NCBI RefSeq assembly: GCF_002414845.1
Contig: NZ_DIAX01000045.1
Span: 13,138-77,137, forward strand
Source of the DNA: Gordonia sp. UBA5067
Lineage (GTDB): Bacteria > Actinomycetota > Actinomycetes > Mycobacteriales > Mycobacteriaceae
Direction: 5' to 3'
Length of the DNA stretch: 64,000 bases
Under the pieces are notes generated by a model. It worked only from the letters and a program-made list of their open reading frames with translations, was not told the DNA's origin and made no database searches. Below, in pieces: positions 42,607-51,911 of the stretch; position 1 is the first letter of the stretch, and every line of letters starts with the position of its first letter. Both the position numbers and the translations under genes were made by a program.

Positions 42607-43628
42607 CACACGTACTCCTGGTAGCTGTCGTAATCGGCGTCGGGCTCGCCGGTCGGACGGAAGTGACTGATGTTGCCCATCGAGTGCTCCCACTGGTCGT
42701 CGGGAAGCCAGACCGCCTTCACTCGCATTCCCATCCGGACCTCGTCGGCGGGGCAGTCCAGGATCAGGTGCAGGAACGGGATGTCGGTGCCGTCGATCAG
42801 GACGTACGCCGCCACATAGGGCGGCTTGATCTTCTGGCCCTGGAATGGGACGTTGACGATGCAGAAGGTGGTGACGATGCCGGTATCGGGCAGATCGACA
42901 TACTCGGCGGCGGGGGCGCCGTCGGCGGGGCTGACGTCGCGGGGCGGGAAGTAGACGCGCCCCTCGTCGACGCCGGCGGCCATCCGGTTGCCGATCAGCT
43001 TGCCCCGCGCCATCCCAGCCAGGTACACCGACTCGGCTTCTGAGGCCGAGTGGGTGATCGCGGTGGCGATCGGCGTGGTGACGATGACGTTGCCGTCGGT
43101 TTCGCCGGGCAGTCCAGCGGTGTTGGCGGGTGCTTCGGCCGCGACGTCGCCCGGCTCGAAATGTCTGATGTCGGTGATCAGTCCGGTGCGCGCCGCGCGC
43201 CATACCGCCCGCACGCGCATCCCGGTGCTCATGGCGCCGGCCGACGGTGCGAGCACGGCGTGCAGCAGCGCGGTGTCGGCGCCGTCGAGGCGGATTAGGG
43301 CCCAGGCGAACGGCGCGGCGGCGGGCTGTGCCCCGGCGGGACTGGATTCCCACGTCCAGCCGGTCACGGTGCCGACGGCACCGACCTCGACCAGGTCGGT
43401 CGAGAGCCGGCCGGTCGCCGGGTCGAATTCGACGGGGGGAGCGTAGATTCTGCCGTCTGCGCTGCGCGAGCCCAGGATGCGGCCGGCGCGCAGTGCGAGG
43501 GCGAACTGAGATAGGACCGGGCCCAGCGACCGGGTGTAGTCGAAGTTGTTGGTCAACGGTGCAGACAGGATCGTCGTGGTGGGTGCGGGCACCTCCGCGA
43601 CGGGATCAGTGATCGGGCTTGTGCTCAC
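42606..43628 (-). CDS. Tandem DUF35 OB-fold protein (Rv3521-like)
   Basis: A 340-residue protein with two OB-fold DUF35 modules. Module 1: DGRIYAPPVEFDPATGRLS ... GTVTGWTWE; module 2: EGRVYFPPRDVSPADG ... TGIVTTFCIVNVPFQGQKIKPPYVAAYVLIDGTDIPFLHLI. The Cys-x-x-Cys zinc ribbon usual in DUF35 proteins is missing from both. DUF35 partners activate SCP-x thiolase-like aldolases (as in ChsH2-Ltp2), so this is the likely cofactor protein for Ltp3/Ltp4. GTG 43628 lies 9 bases after a perfect KstR-like operator. Confidence 0.85.
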   Translation of the reverse strand: MSTSPITDPVAEVPAPTTTILSAPLTNNFDYTRSLGPVLSQFALALRAGRILGSRSADGRIYAPPVEFDPATGRLSTDLVEVGAVGTVTGWTWESSPAGAQPAAAPFAWALIRLDGADTALLHAVLAPSAGAMSTGMRVRAVWRAARTGLITDIRHFEPGDVAAEAPANTAGLPGETDGNVIVTTPIATAITHSASEAESVYLAGMARGKLIGNRMAAGVDEGRVYFPPRDVSPADGAPAAEYVDLPDTGIVTTFCIVNVPFQGQKIKPPYVAAYVLIDGTDIPFLHLILDCPADEVRMGMRVKAVWLPDDQWEHSMGNISHFRPTGEPDADYDSYQEYV

Positions 43629-43637
43629 AAACTCCAC

Positions 43638-43651
43638 TAGAACACGTTCTA
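43638..43651. promoter_or_regulatory. KstR-like operator (consensus and palindromic)
   Basis: TAGAACACGTTCTA fits TnnAACnnGTTnnA fully. It sits immediately upstream of the DUF35-ltp4-ltp3 operon start. Confidence 0.85.
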
Positions 43652-43693
43652 ATCTTGGAGCGCAAGGAACAGTTGAAACCGTGCTCTTCCGGC

Positions 43694-43707
43694 CTGAACC
43701 TGTTCTA
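43694..43707. promoter_or_regulatory. Second KstR-like site upstream of the DUF35-ltp operon
   Basis: CTGAACCTGTTCTA differs from TnnAACnnGTTnnA only at the first base. Located 56 bp from the first site, just after the echA19 stop. Confidence 0.5.
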
Positions 43708-43710
43708 CTC

Positions 43711-44520
43711 TTACTTCCCGGTGAAGACGGGCTTCTCCTTATTGACAAACGCCCGTGGCCCGATCTTCGCGTCGGCGGACTCGAAGACGGCCTTGCCGAG
43801 TTCGGCGTCGATCTTGAAGGCCTCCTCCTCGTGCATGCCTTCGGAATCTCGGATCGTCTTGAGGATCGCCTGTACGGCCAGCGGGCCGTTGGCGGCGATC
43901 TGCCCGGCGAGCTCCAGCGCTTTGTCGAGCGCCGCACCGTCCGGCACCACATGCCCGATCAGGCCGTACTCGAGAGCCTCCGCGGCACTGACGTGCCGAC
44001 CGGTCAGCAGGATGTCGCAGGCGACGGTGTAGGGAATTTGGCGGACGAGGCGGACCGCGCTGCCGCCCAGCGGGAACAAACCCCACCGCGCCTCGGAGAC
44101 CCCGAACTTGGCGCTCTCGCCGGCGACCCGGATGTCGGTGCCCTGCAGGATCTCGGTGCCCCCGGCAATGGCCGGGCCCTCGACCGCCGCGATCAGCGGC
44201 TTGGTCAGGCGGCGTCCCTTGAGTAGCGCCGGCAGCCGGGTCAGATCCCAGCTGCTCTCGGTGGCGAAGCGATCGCCGGGAGCGGTCTTGTTCATCGACT
44301 TGAGGTCCGCGCCCGCGCAGAAGTAGCCGCCGGCGCCGGTCAGGACCGCCACCCGGATATCGGGATCAGCGTCGACGGTGTCCCACGCCTGCTCCATGAT
44401 CGCCATCATCTCAGTCGACAGCGCGTTGCGTGCTTCCGGCCGGTTCATGGTGACGATCAGCGTGTGGCCGCGCTTTTCGACGAGGCACTCCGGTTCACGT
44501 TCGGTGGTGGTGGTGGGCAT
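43711..44520 (-). CDS. echA19: Enoyl-CoA hydratase of the sterol side chain
   Basis: Crotonase of 269 residues, homologous to Rv3516. Oxyanion residues in [13 protein letters not shown] near residue 68 and [21 protein letters not shown] near 112; [16 protein letters not shown]. EchA19 hydrates the C24 side-chain enoyl-CoA. ATG 44520 is preceded by GGAGC. Divergent from fadD19 with a KstR-like site between, as in M. tuberculosis. Confidence 0.92.
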   Translation of the reverse strand: MPTTTTEREPECLVEKRGHTLIVTMNRPEARNALSTEMMAIMEQAWDTVDADPDIRVAVLTGAGGYFCAGADLKSMNKTAPGDRFATESSWDLTRLPALLKGRRLTKPLIAAVEGPAIAGGTEILQGTDIRVAGESAKFGVSEARWGLFPLGGSAVRLVRQIPYTVACDILLTGRHVSAAEALEYGLIGHVVPDGAALDKALELAGQIAANGPLAVQAILKTIRDSEGMHEEEAFKIDAELGKAVFESADAKIGPRAFVNKEKPVFTGK

Positions 44521-44565
44521 CGATGCTCCGATTGGCGCGGGGTTCGGAAAATGCTTGCATGGAAC

Positions 44566-44583
44566 AGTAACACGTTCTAGTTT
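44566..44583. promoter_or_regulatory. KstR-like operator between echA19 and fadD19
   Basis: AGTAACACGTTCTA at 44566-44579 has one mismatch (first base). It overlaps a plus-strand -10 box TAGTTT (44578-44583), 6 bases before the fadD19 GTG, and a minus-strand -10 TACTGT for echA19. Confidence 0.8.
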
Positions 44584-44589
44584 CAAGGG

Positions 44590-46227
44590 GTGGCCTTTAC
44601 CATTGCCGACCTGATCGAGCATGCCGTGGACTTGATGCCCGAGCGTGTCGCGCTCGAGTCCGGGGAGCTGTCGCGCACCTACGCCGACCTCGAGGAGCGC
44701 GCGAACCGCCTTGCGCACGCACTCCTCGACGCGGGAGTAAAGCCCGGCGACGCGGTAGGCCTGTACAGCAGAAACACCATCGAGGCCGTTGAATCGATGC
44801 TCGCCATCTTCAAGGTGCGCGCCGTGATGGCAAACGTCAACTTCCGGTATGTCGAAGCCGAACTCGAGCACATCTTCACCGACTCCGGCATGACCGTGTT
44901 GATTCACGAGGACCACTACACCGACCGTGTCTGCAACACGTTGCAGAACTGCTCCACATCGATTACCCATCGGATCGTCATCGGCGGGTCCGGGGACTCG
45001 CCGCGCGAATGCGGCGGCGAGCGGGCGCAGGGCGTCGTCGTCCAGTCGTTCGAGGATGCGATCGCCGCGTCGTCGGCCGAGCGGGACTTTTCCGAGCGGG
45101 CCGACGACGACCTCTACCTCCTCTACACCGGCGGCACCACCGGGAAGCCAAAGGGAGTGGTCTGGCGCCAGGAGGACGTCTGGCGAGTCCTCGGCGGCGG
45201 AATCGACTGGTACTCCGGGGAACCGGTTGCCGACGAGTGGCAGCTGGCCAAGGCAGGCGCCGAGGGGGGGCAATTGGTGCGCTTCCCCGTCCCCCCGTTC
45301 ATCCACGGCGGATCGCAATGGGCCATCTTCCAGTCGTTGTTCGCGGGCGGCAAGGCCGTCGTCTATCCCGACTTCGACGCGCGGCAGGTATGGCAGATCA
45401 TTGAGCGTCACGGTGTCAACGTCGTCTTCATCACCGGCGACGCGATGGGCCGCCCCATGATCGAAGCCTTCGAGGCCGGCGACTACGACGCGTCGACGCT
45501 GGTGTCGGTAGCCTCCTCAGCGGCCCTCTTCTCGCCCACGGTCAAGGACCGCTATGTCGCTGCCTTCCCGAACGCGGTGATCGTCGACGCGATCGGCTCC
45601 TCGGAAACCGGCTTCGGTGGGATGAGCGTCGTCGTCAAGGGGGAAAGCCACGTCGGCGCACCACGGGTGAAGGCCGATCCGGAGACCCACGTACTGCGGG
45701 CCGATGGCACGGCCGTCGAGCCGGGTAGCGGGGAGGTCGGGATGCTCGCCCGTTCGGGCCACGTACCCCTCTGCTACCACAACGATCCAGCGAAGTCCGC
45801 CGCAACTTTCGTCGACTACGCCGGAGTCCGGTTCTCCCTGCCCGGCGACTTTGCGACCCTCGAGGCCGATGGCACCATCACGATGCTCGGGCGCGGTTCG
45901 GTATCGATCAACTCCGGCGGCGAGAAGGTCTTCCCGGAAGAAGTCGAAGCCGCACTCAAAGGCCATCCCGATGTCTTCGACGTATCGGTCGTCGGCATTC
46001 CCGACGAACGGTTCGGTCAGCGGGTCGCCGCGGTGATCGCCGGTCGTGACGGCGCCCGGCCCTCACTCGCCGGGTTGGGCGAGGTCGTGCGGACCGAACT
46101 CGCCGGGTACAAGGTGCCGCGCGCCCTCTGGTTCGTGGACGAAGTCAAACGCTCACCGGCGGGTAAGCCCGACTACCGGTGGGCGGCGTCGATCACCGAT
46201 TCGCGTCCCGCCGACGAGGCCGAATAG
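44590..46227 (+). CDS. fadD19: Steroid acyl-CoA synthetase FadD19
   Basis: Ligase of 545 residues, homologous to Rv3515c, which activates C27 3-oxo-4-cholestenoate. Motifs: [18 protein letters not shown] near residue 178, [46 protein letters not shown], and C-terminal [12 protein letters not shown] with the catalytic Lys. GTG 44590 is leaderless behind TAGTTT. Likely acts straight after CYP125. Confidence 0.93.
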   Translation: MAFTIADLIEHAVDLMPERVALESGELSRTYADLEERANRLAHALLDAGVKPGDAVGLYSRNTIEAVESMLAIFKVRAVMANVNFRYVEAELEHIFTDSGMTVLIHEDHYTDRVCNTLQNCSTSITHRIVIGGSGDSPRECGGERAQGVVVQSFEDAIAASSAERDFSERADDDLYLLYTGGTTGKPKGVVWRQEDVWRVLGGGIDWYSGEPVADEWQLAKAGAEGGQLVRFPVPPFIHGGSQWAIFQSLFAGGKAVVYPDFDARQVWQIIERHGVNVVFITGDAMGRPMIEAFEAGDYDASTLVSVASSAALFSPTVKDRYVAAFPNAVIVDAIGSSETGFGGMSVVVKGESHVGAPRVKADPETHVLRADGTAVEPGSGEVGMLARSGHVPLCYHNDPAKSAATFVDYAGVRFSLPGDFATLEADGTITMLGRGSVSINSGGEKVFPEEVEAALKGHPDVFDVSVVGIPDERFGQRVAAVIAGRDGARPSLAGLGEVVRTELAGYKVPRALWFVDEVKRSPAGKPDYRWAASITDSRPADEAE

Positions 46228-46263
46228 GTTCATTCCCCCCTTGCAACGACGTCAGGAATCACC

Positions 46264-47391
46264 GTGAAGACCCAGCTCAGCGAGCGTTTCGGCATTGAGT
46301 ACCCCATCTTTGGATTCACCCCCAGCGAGGATGTCGCCGCCGCGATCAGTCGTGCCGGTGGCCTTGGCGTGCTGGGCTGCGTGCGGTTCAACGAGGCCGA
46401 CGAGCTCGACGCAGCCCTTGACCGGATGCGTGAGCTGACCGAGGGTAAGCCCTTCGGTGTTGACGTCGTCATGCCGGCGAAGATTCCCACAGAGGGTTCC
46501 AAGGTCGACCTCGATGCGATGATCTCGCCCGAGCACCGGGCGTTCGTCGAGCGCACCCTCGACGACCTCGGCGTGCCTCCGTTGCCCGACGGCAGCCGGA
46601 TCAATACCGGGGTGCTGGGCTGGCTGCACTCGGTCGCTCGCAGCCATGTGGACGTGGCGATGAAACATGCCGGCAAGTACGGACAGATCAAGCTGATCGC
46701 CAACGCCTTGGGATCGCCACCCGACGATGTCATAGCGCTCGCCCACCAGAACGGCGTCGCCGTCGCGGCCTTGGCCGGCGCCACCGAGCATGCGCGCCAC
46801 CACGTGCAGGCCGGCGTCGACATCGTGATCGCGCAAGGGTATGAGGGCGGCGGTCACACCGGTGAGGTGACTTCGATGGTGCTGTGGCCCGAAATCGTCG
46901 ATGCCGTGGGGGACACCGCGCCGGTGCTGGCGGCGGGCGGGGTCGGGAGTGGGCGGCAGATCGCCGCCGCGATCGCCCTTGGCGCCCAAGGGGTTTGGAT
47001 GGGGACCTACTGGTTGACGGCGGCCGAGTACAAACTCGGGGCGAGGGGCGACGGACCGTCCACGGTCCAGGAGGCGCTACTCAAGGCCACCTCGCGCGAC
47101 ACGGTGCGCCGGCGGATCTACTCCGGGAAGCCGGCGCGGCTCCTCAAGACGAAGTGGACCGACGCGTGGGATGCGCCGGATGCGCCGGAACCGCTGCCGA
47201 TGCCGTTGCAGAACCTGCTCGTCGGGGAGGCACACGCGCGCATCTCATCGTCGGATGATCCCGAGGTGATCGCCATGCCGGCGGGGCAGATCGTCGGGCG
47301 GATGAACGCGATCACCCCAGTCGCAGAACTGATCACCGATCTGGCCGCGGAATATGAGGCGGCCGTCGCCCGGCTGGACGCCACGTTGTAG
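46264..47391 (+). CDS. NPD-family flavin monooxygenase/reductase (Rv1533-like)
   Basis: A 375-residue TIM-barrel flavoprotein resembling Rv1533: IEYPIFGFTPSEDVAAAISRAGGLGVLG at the N-terminus, IVIAQGYEGGGHTGEVTSMVL near residue 195, VLAAGGVGSGRQIAAAIALGAQGVWMGTYWL. It follows fadD19 by 36 bp on the same strand and may be co-transcribed. Possible roles are double-bond reduction in steroid acyl-CoAs or nitronate oxidation; unknown. GTG 46264 has AGGAAT upstream. Confidence 0.78.
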   Translation: MKTQLSERFGIEYPIFGFTPSEDVAAAISRAGGLGVLGCVRFNEADELDAALDRMRELTEGKPFGVDVVMPAKIPTEGSKVDLDAMISPEHRAFVERTLDDLGVPPLPDGSRINTGVLGWLHSVARSHVDVAMKHAGKYGQIKLIANALGSPPDDVIALAHQNGVAVAALAGATEHARHHVQAGVDIVIAQGYEGGGHTGEVTSMVLWPEIVDAVGDTAPVLAAGGVGSGRQIAAAIALGAQGVWMGTYWLTAAEYKLGARGDGPSTVQEALLKATSRDTVRRRIYSGKPARLLKTKWTDAWDAPDAPEPLPMPLQNLLVGEAHARISSSDDPEVIAMPAGQIVGRMNAITPVAELITDLAAEYEAAVARLDATL

Positions 47392-47494
47392 TCGTTGCCG
47401 GATCCATCGGCCCGGCCGCGCCGCCGATGTGATCGAATTGAGTTCGAGCGGTGCCGAGGGCTTCTCCGGCGGCGCACCTGGCGGAAGGATTCTC

Positions 47495-48400
47495 GTGGCG
47501 TGGTCGACAGCGCAGATTGGTGACCAGTCCGGGCGCACGGTGGTCATCACCGGGGCGAACGGCGGATTGGGCGAGGTGGTGACACGAGTTCTCGCCGAGC
47601 GCGGGGCGACGGTCATCATGGCGTGCCGGGATACGAAGAAAGCGGAGTTGGTTGCCGAAGGCATCTCCGGTGACGTGCGGCCCAAGTCGCTCGACCTCGC
47701 AAATCTTGCTTCGGTGCGGGACTTCGCCGCTCGGATCGGCGACTTTGACGTGCTGATCAACAACGCCGGGCTGATGAACCTACCGCTCAAGCGCACGGCG
47801 GACGGCTTTGAGATGCAGTTCGGCGTCAACCATCTCGGCCACTTCGCGCTGACCGGGCTGCTGCTCAACCAGATCGCCGATCGCGTCGTCACCGTCGCCA
47901 GCATCGCGCACCGGCAGACGCCGAAGCTGTGGATCGACGACCTCAATTACGAGCACCGTCGCTACCAGCGAAACCTTGCCTATGCGCAGTCGAAGCTGGC
48001 CAATCTGATGTTCGCCCGCGAGTTGCAGCGCCGACTCGACGAGGCCCGATCGCCACTGCGCTCCTACGCGGTGCACCCCGGGGTGTCGGGCACCGACCTG
48101 TTCACCCGCACCGAGACGCCGATTGACTTCTTCGGGAAGGGTTTCGCCTCGGTTTGGGGTCACCGGCCGACCAAGGCCGCTGAATCAATTCTCTTCGGCG
48201 CCACCGAGCCCGACGCCGATCCCCATCTGTACTGGGGGCCCACCGGCGGGCTCGGGCAGTCCCGCGGCCCGGTGCGCTCGGCGCCGTCGTCAAAGCTCTC
48301 GGAAGACCGGGACCTATGGCGGCGGCTGTGGGACGCGTCGGAGGCGATGACCAACGTGACCTATCGGCTGCCGCGGCCGGTCGACGAAGCCGCCCGATAG
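47495..48400 (+). CDS. Short-chain dehydrogenase, retinol-dehydrogenase-like
   Basis: SDR of 301 residues. Cofactor site VVITGANGGLGEVVTRVL near residue 16, LINNAGLMNLP, FGVNHLGHFALTGLLL, catalytic YAQSKLANLMFAREL, and HPGVSGTDLF. Class is the C1/retinol dehydrogenase type that often acts on lipids. GTG 47495 follows GGAAGGA. Next gene starts 7 bp later. Substrate unknown. Confidence 0.8.
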   Translation: MAWSTAQIGDQSGRTVVITGANGGLGEVVTRVLAERGATVIMACRDTKKAELVAEGISGDVRPKSLDLANLASVRDFAARIGDFDVLINNAGLMNLPLKRTADGFEMQFGVNHLGHFALTGLLLNQIADRVVTVASIAHRQTPKLWIDDLNYEHRRYQRNLAYAQSKLANLMFARELQRRLDEARSPLRSYAVHPGVSGTDLFTRTETPIDFFGKGFASVWGHRPTKAAESILFGATEPDADPHLYWGPTGGLGQSRGPVRSAPSSKLSEDRDLWRRLWDASEAMTNVTYRLPRPVDEAAR

Positions 48401-48407
48401 TTCGGCC

Positions 48408-49184
48408 ATGGGTGCACCACTGGTGGTCGCGACGATTGACCATATTCAGAGTTGGACGATCAACCGGCCGGAAGTGGGCAACGCCATCACCGGCGCCGAT
48501 GTCATCGAGGCCATTGAGACAGCAGTCGACGCCGCCAACGAGGATGCCGATATCCGCGCCGTAGTCCTCACCGGCGAGGGCCGGATCTTCTCCGCCGGTG
48601 GCAACGTCAAGGAGATGGCCGACCGGCAGGGCATGTTCGGCGTCGACGAGCGCGCCAAACGGCGGGCCTACGTCACCGGCATTCAGCGCATCCCCCGGGC
48701 GCTGAAGGGTCTGGAGGTACCGATCATCGCGGCGGTCAACGGTGCCGCGATCGGGGCCGGACTGGATCTGGCGCTGATGTGCGACATCCGAATCGCATCG
48801 GATCGCGCGTCGTTCGCAGAGAGCTTCGTGTCGCTCGGCCTCATTCCGGGTGATGGTGGAACATGGTTCTTGCCGCGTGCCATCGGGTGGGAGCGCGCGG
48901 CCGAAATGACGTTCACCGGCGATCGGATCGATGCCGCCACCGCGCTTGAGTGGGGGTTGGTCAGCCGAGTCGTCCCGCATGACCGCCTGCTCGCCGACGC
49001 CGATGAGTTGGCCGGGAGGATTGCGAAAAATCCTGGTGAAGCACTACGGATGGCGAAGCGACTGCTGCAGGAGTCGCAGGCGGGATCGCTGGACTCGGTG
49101 CTGGGGATGGCTGCTGCGATGCAACCGCTGGCGCACTTGGATCCCGAGCATGAGGTACGGATCGCGAAGTGGCGGACGGACTGA
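48408..49184 (+). CDS. Enoyl-CoA hydratase/isomerase family protein
   Basis: Crotonase of 258 residues. Oxyanion residues in GRIFSAGGNVKEM near residue 62 and NGAAIGAGLDLALMCDIRIAS near 105; SLGLIPGDGGTWFLPRAIG. Closely follows the SDR gene and may be part of the fadD19 transcript. Exact step not identified; possibly a side-chain hydratase or isomerase. Convergent with fadD17. Confidence 0.85.
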   Translation: MGAPLVVATIDHIQSWTINRPEVGNAITGADVIEAIETAVDAANEDADIRAVVLTGEGRIFSAGGNVKEMADRQGMFGVDERAKRRAYVTGIQRIPRALKGLEVPIIAAVNGAAIGAGLDLALMCDIRIASDRASFAESFVSLGLIPGDGGTWFLPRAIGWERAAEMTFTGDRIDAATALEWGLVSRVVPHDRLLADADELAGRIAKNPGEALRMAKRLLQESQAGSLDSVLGMAAAMQPLAHLDPEHEVRIAKWRTD

Positions 49185-49200
49185 ACCCGACCGGCGGGCC

Positions 49201-49235
49201 GGGCACGCTCGGCCAGATTCTGGGCACGCTCGGCC
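49201..49235. repeat. 14-bp direct repeat between convergent genes
   Basis: gggcacgctcggcc occurs at 49201-49214 and again at 49222-49235 between the enoyl-CoA hydratase and fadD17 stops. Significance unknown. Confidence 0.6.
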
Positions 49236-49236
49236 G

Positions 49237-50772
49237 TTAGGCGGGGGAGGTCGGCCGGTACCGGCCGGCGACCCGGGACCAGTCGGGATCGGTACGGGCC
49301 CCCCGCAACGAGGCGCGGACGGTCTTGAAGGTCGCGGTCTGCGGCAGGCTGTCGACGATTCGGACGTGCAACGGCCATTGTTTGGGGCCGAGGTCGGGTT
49401 GGGCGGCAAGAAAGTCGGTGAGCGCATCGGCGGTCAATTCTGGCGCGACGAGGGCGGCCCACAGGTCATCGCCGATCGGTGCCGGCAGGCCGTAGACCGC
49501 GGCCCGGTGGATCGCCGGACACCGCAGCAGGATCGCCTCGATCGGCGCGGTACCCATGTTCTCCCCGTCGACGCGGACCCAGTCGCCGAGGCGGCCGGCG
49601 AATCGCACGTAGCCGTCGTCGCCGACCCAGCCGAGATCGCCGGTGCGGTACATGCCGCCGCGCATCCGCTCGGCGGAGGCCGCGTCATCGCGGTAGTACC
49701 CGTCAAATAGTCCGGGCCCGGAGGTGTTGACGATCTCGCCCACCTCGCCGACGGGCATGGGTGCCAGCGTTGCCGGATCGACGACGGCGATCGGGGCGAG
49801 TAGTGGGCCCAGTGCGTCGGCCGGAGTGTCGGGGGTGCGCGAGATTGAGACACCGGCCTCGGTGGAACCGAACCCGTCGACCACCGTGCATTCGAAACGC
49901 TGTGCGAAAGCCGTGCGATCAGCGGCGCTCGCCTCGCTGCCGTACATGATGCGCAAGCCATTGTCGGCGTCGTCATCGGCCGGGGGGACAGCGAGGATGT
50001 AGTGCAGCGGCGTCCCGACATAGTTGGCGTAGGTGACTCCGTACCGGTGCAGGTCGTCGATGAAGCCGCGTGCGGAGAATGCCGGCCGCACCACGATCGA
50101 TGCCCCGGCAGCCACGGCGACGGCCCAGCCGGCGACGGTCGCGTTGGAGTGGAACAGCGGCATCGAGAGGTGGGCCACGTCGTGCTCGCCGAGCCCGAAT
50201 CGATCGGCAAGCATTGCCGCCGGGGCGGCGAACTTGCGCTGGCTGCACCGCACCGCCTTCGGGTGGCCCGTGGTTCCCGACGTGAAGATCAACATGATCA
50301 GCTCGTCGGGATCCCGCCGAGGTACCGCGACCTCATCAGGAACATGTTGTGCGGCAACGAGTTCCAGCCATTGTCGACTCTCGATCTCGACAATGGGCAC
50401 GGGCAGGTCCAGCCCGGTGAAGAGTTCGGTCGTCGTAGCATCGGCGAGGACGAACTGGCAGTCGGCGATCGTCACGTCGCGCGCCAGCGCGTCGCCGCGC
50501 CGCGTCGTGTTCAGACCGACGACGACGAAGTCCGCAAGCACCGCGGCCGCCAGCAGTGCGCAGTACTCGATCGAATTGGCGCACGCCACCCCGACGTGCG
50601 GCGGCCGATCGGGGGTGAGTCGACCGCGGACGGCGGCCGCCCATCGCGCGGCATCGCGCAGGTGATCGCGCCAGCAGACATAGCGGTCGCCGCAGTGCAG
50701 TCCGCGATCGGTGACCCCGGTCAGCGGCGCCAGCAACTCCGACAACGAGCGTTCGTCGGTGACCGAGGGCAT
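49237..50772 (-). CDS. fadD17: Steroid acyl-CoA synthetase FadD17
   Basis: Ligase of 511 residues, homologous to Rv3506, which prefers C24 steroid carboxylates. Motifs: MLIFTSGTTGHPKAVRCS near residue 170, DGFGSTEAGVSI, MYRTGDLGWVGDDGYVRFAGRLGDWVRVDGENMGTAPIE. The usual A10 Lys is replaced by a QTATFKTVRASLRG-type ending, where Lys in TFKT likely fills the role. ATG 50772 gives the family N-terminus. Third gene of fadE26-fadE27-fadD17. Confidence 0.9.
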   Translation of the reverse strand: MPSVTDERSLSELLAPLTGVTDRGLHCGDRYVCWRDHLRDAARWAAAVRGRLTPDRPPHVGVACANSIEYCALLAAAVLADFVVVGLNTTRRGDALARDVTIADCQFVLADATTTELFTGLDLPVPIVEIESRQWLELVAAQHVPDEVAVPRRDPDELIMLIFTSGTTGHPKAVRCSQRKFAAPAAMLADRFGLGEHDVAHLSMPLFHSNATVAGWAVAVAAGASIVVRPAFSARGFIDDLHRYGVTYANYVGTPLHYILAVPPADDDADNGLRIMYGSEASAADRTAFAQRFECTVVDGFGSTEAGVSISRTPDTPADALGPLLAPIAVVDPATLAPMPVGEVGEIVNTSGPGLFDGYYRDDAASAERMRGGMYRTGDLGWVGDDGYVRFAGRLGDWVRVDGENMGTAPIEAILLRCPAIHRAAVYGLPAPIGDDLWAALVAPELTADALTDFLAAQPDLGPKQWPLHVRIVDSLPQTATFKTVRASLRGARTDPDWSRVAGRYRPTSPA

Positions 50773-50794
50773 GGGCGGTGGTCGCTTCGGGCCG

Positions 50795-51901
50795 TCAGTC
50801 GGACTCGGCCGCGATGCGGTCGCCGAGGCGGGCGAGGATCGCGGGTTCCCCGGCCAGAGCGAATTCGTTCTGCTTTGCGCGCAGGAAGTAGCGGTGCACC
50901 GGGTGCGAGGTGTCGAGTCCGACGCCGCCGTGGACGTGGATGGCGGTGTGTCCAACCCGGTGCCCGGCCCGGCCGGTCCAGAATTTGGCGGTGTCGATGG
51001 CCGCGCCGGCTTCGATTCCCACGGACAGTAGCCAGGCTGCCTGGGTCGTGGTCAGGAGCAGGCCCTGCACGTCGATATAGGCATCGGCGAGTCGCTGGGC
51101 GACAGCTTGGAACGAACCGATCTTTCGGTCGAACTGTTCCCGCTCACGGGCGTAGTCGGCGGTCTGCCGCAGGGCCTCGTCGAGAATCCCGCATTGTTCG
51201 GCGCAGGCTGCGAGAGTCAGCCGATCAACCAGTGCGGCAACAGCTTCGGCCCCGTCGACGACGATTACGGCGGGCGGTGCGGCCACCCCGGCGAAGTCCA
51301 CCTGGGCCGTTGGCAGCAGGCCGGTCGAGGGGGTCGGGGTGATCCTCAGCCCGGGAGCATCGGCGTCGATGAGAACCGCGACCGGGCCGGCTTGGCCCTG
51401 GGCCGTGACCAGGAAGGCGTCGGCGGCCTTCGCGAAGGCGACGTTGACCTTGGTGCCGCGCAGGACCCCGTCGGTCAAGCTCGTCGCCGCGGGCGCGGCC
51501 GGGTCATAGCCGAGGTCCTCGTCGACGGCGGCCGCGATGACCGCACCGCCGCTCCCAACGCGGGCCAACCAGTTCTCGCGCGCCTCGCCAGCCCACCCGG
51601 CGAGAGTGGGGAGGACGGCGATCGCCGTCGACGCGAAGGGGACGACGCCGAGTCCGCGCCCGACCTCGGTCGCCACCGCGACGGTGTCCACGGCTGATTG
51701 TCCGCCGCCGACGCCGGCGAGGTCCGCGGGGAGTTCCAGCCCGATGAGGCCCGCGGCGCCCAGCGCCTGCCACAGTGCGGTGTCGATCGGCGCGTTCGCC
51801 GACTCCAGTTCTGCGACGCGCTCGGGGGTGGACAGCTTGGTGACGATGCTCCGGGCCAGTCGGGTCAGTTCCGCGGTGGTCTCATCGGTGGTGAAGTCCA
51901 T
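50795..51901 (-). CDS. fadE27: Steroid acyl-CoA dehydrogenase subunit FadE27 (ChsE5)
   Basis: Acyl-CoA dehydrogenase-fold subunit of 368 residues, homologous to Rv3505. Pairs with FadE26 as an alpha2beta2 enzyme (ChsE4-ChsE5) that desaturates C24 steroid thioesters. Visible: DYAREREQFDRKIGSFQAVAQRLADAY near residue 238, and IHVHGGVGLDTSHPVHRYFLRAK near the C-terminus. Compared with FadE26 it lacks the full FAD-loop YSEPGAGTDL, as expected for the partner subunit. 10 bp downstream of fadE26. Confidence 0.92.
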   Translation of the reverse strand: MDFTTDETTAELTRLARSIVTKLSTPERVAELESANAPIDTALWQALGAAGLIGLELPADLAGVGGGQSAVDTVAVATEVGRGLGVVPFASTAIAVLPTLAGWAGEARENWLARVGSGGAVIAAAVDEDLGYDPAAPAATSLTDGVLRGTKVNVAFAKAADAFLVTAQGQAGPVAVLIDADAPGLRITPTPSTGLLPTAQVDFAGVAAPPAVIVVDGAEAVAALVDRLTLAACAEQCGILDEALRQTADYAREREQFDRKIGSFQAVAQRLADAYIDVQGLLLTTTQAAWLLSVGIEAGAAIDTAKFWTGRAGHRVGHTAIHVHGGVGLDTSHPVHRYFLRAKQNEFALAGEPAILARLGDRIAAESD

Positions 51902-51911
51902 GTCCGCACTC

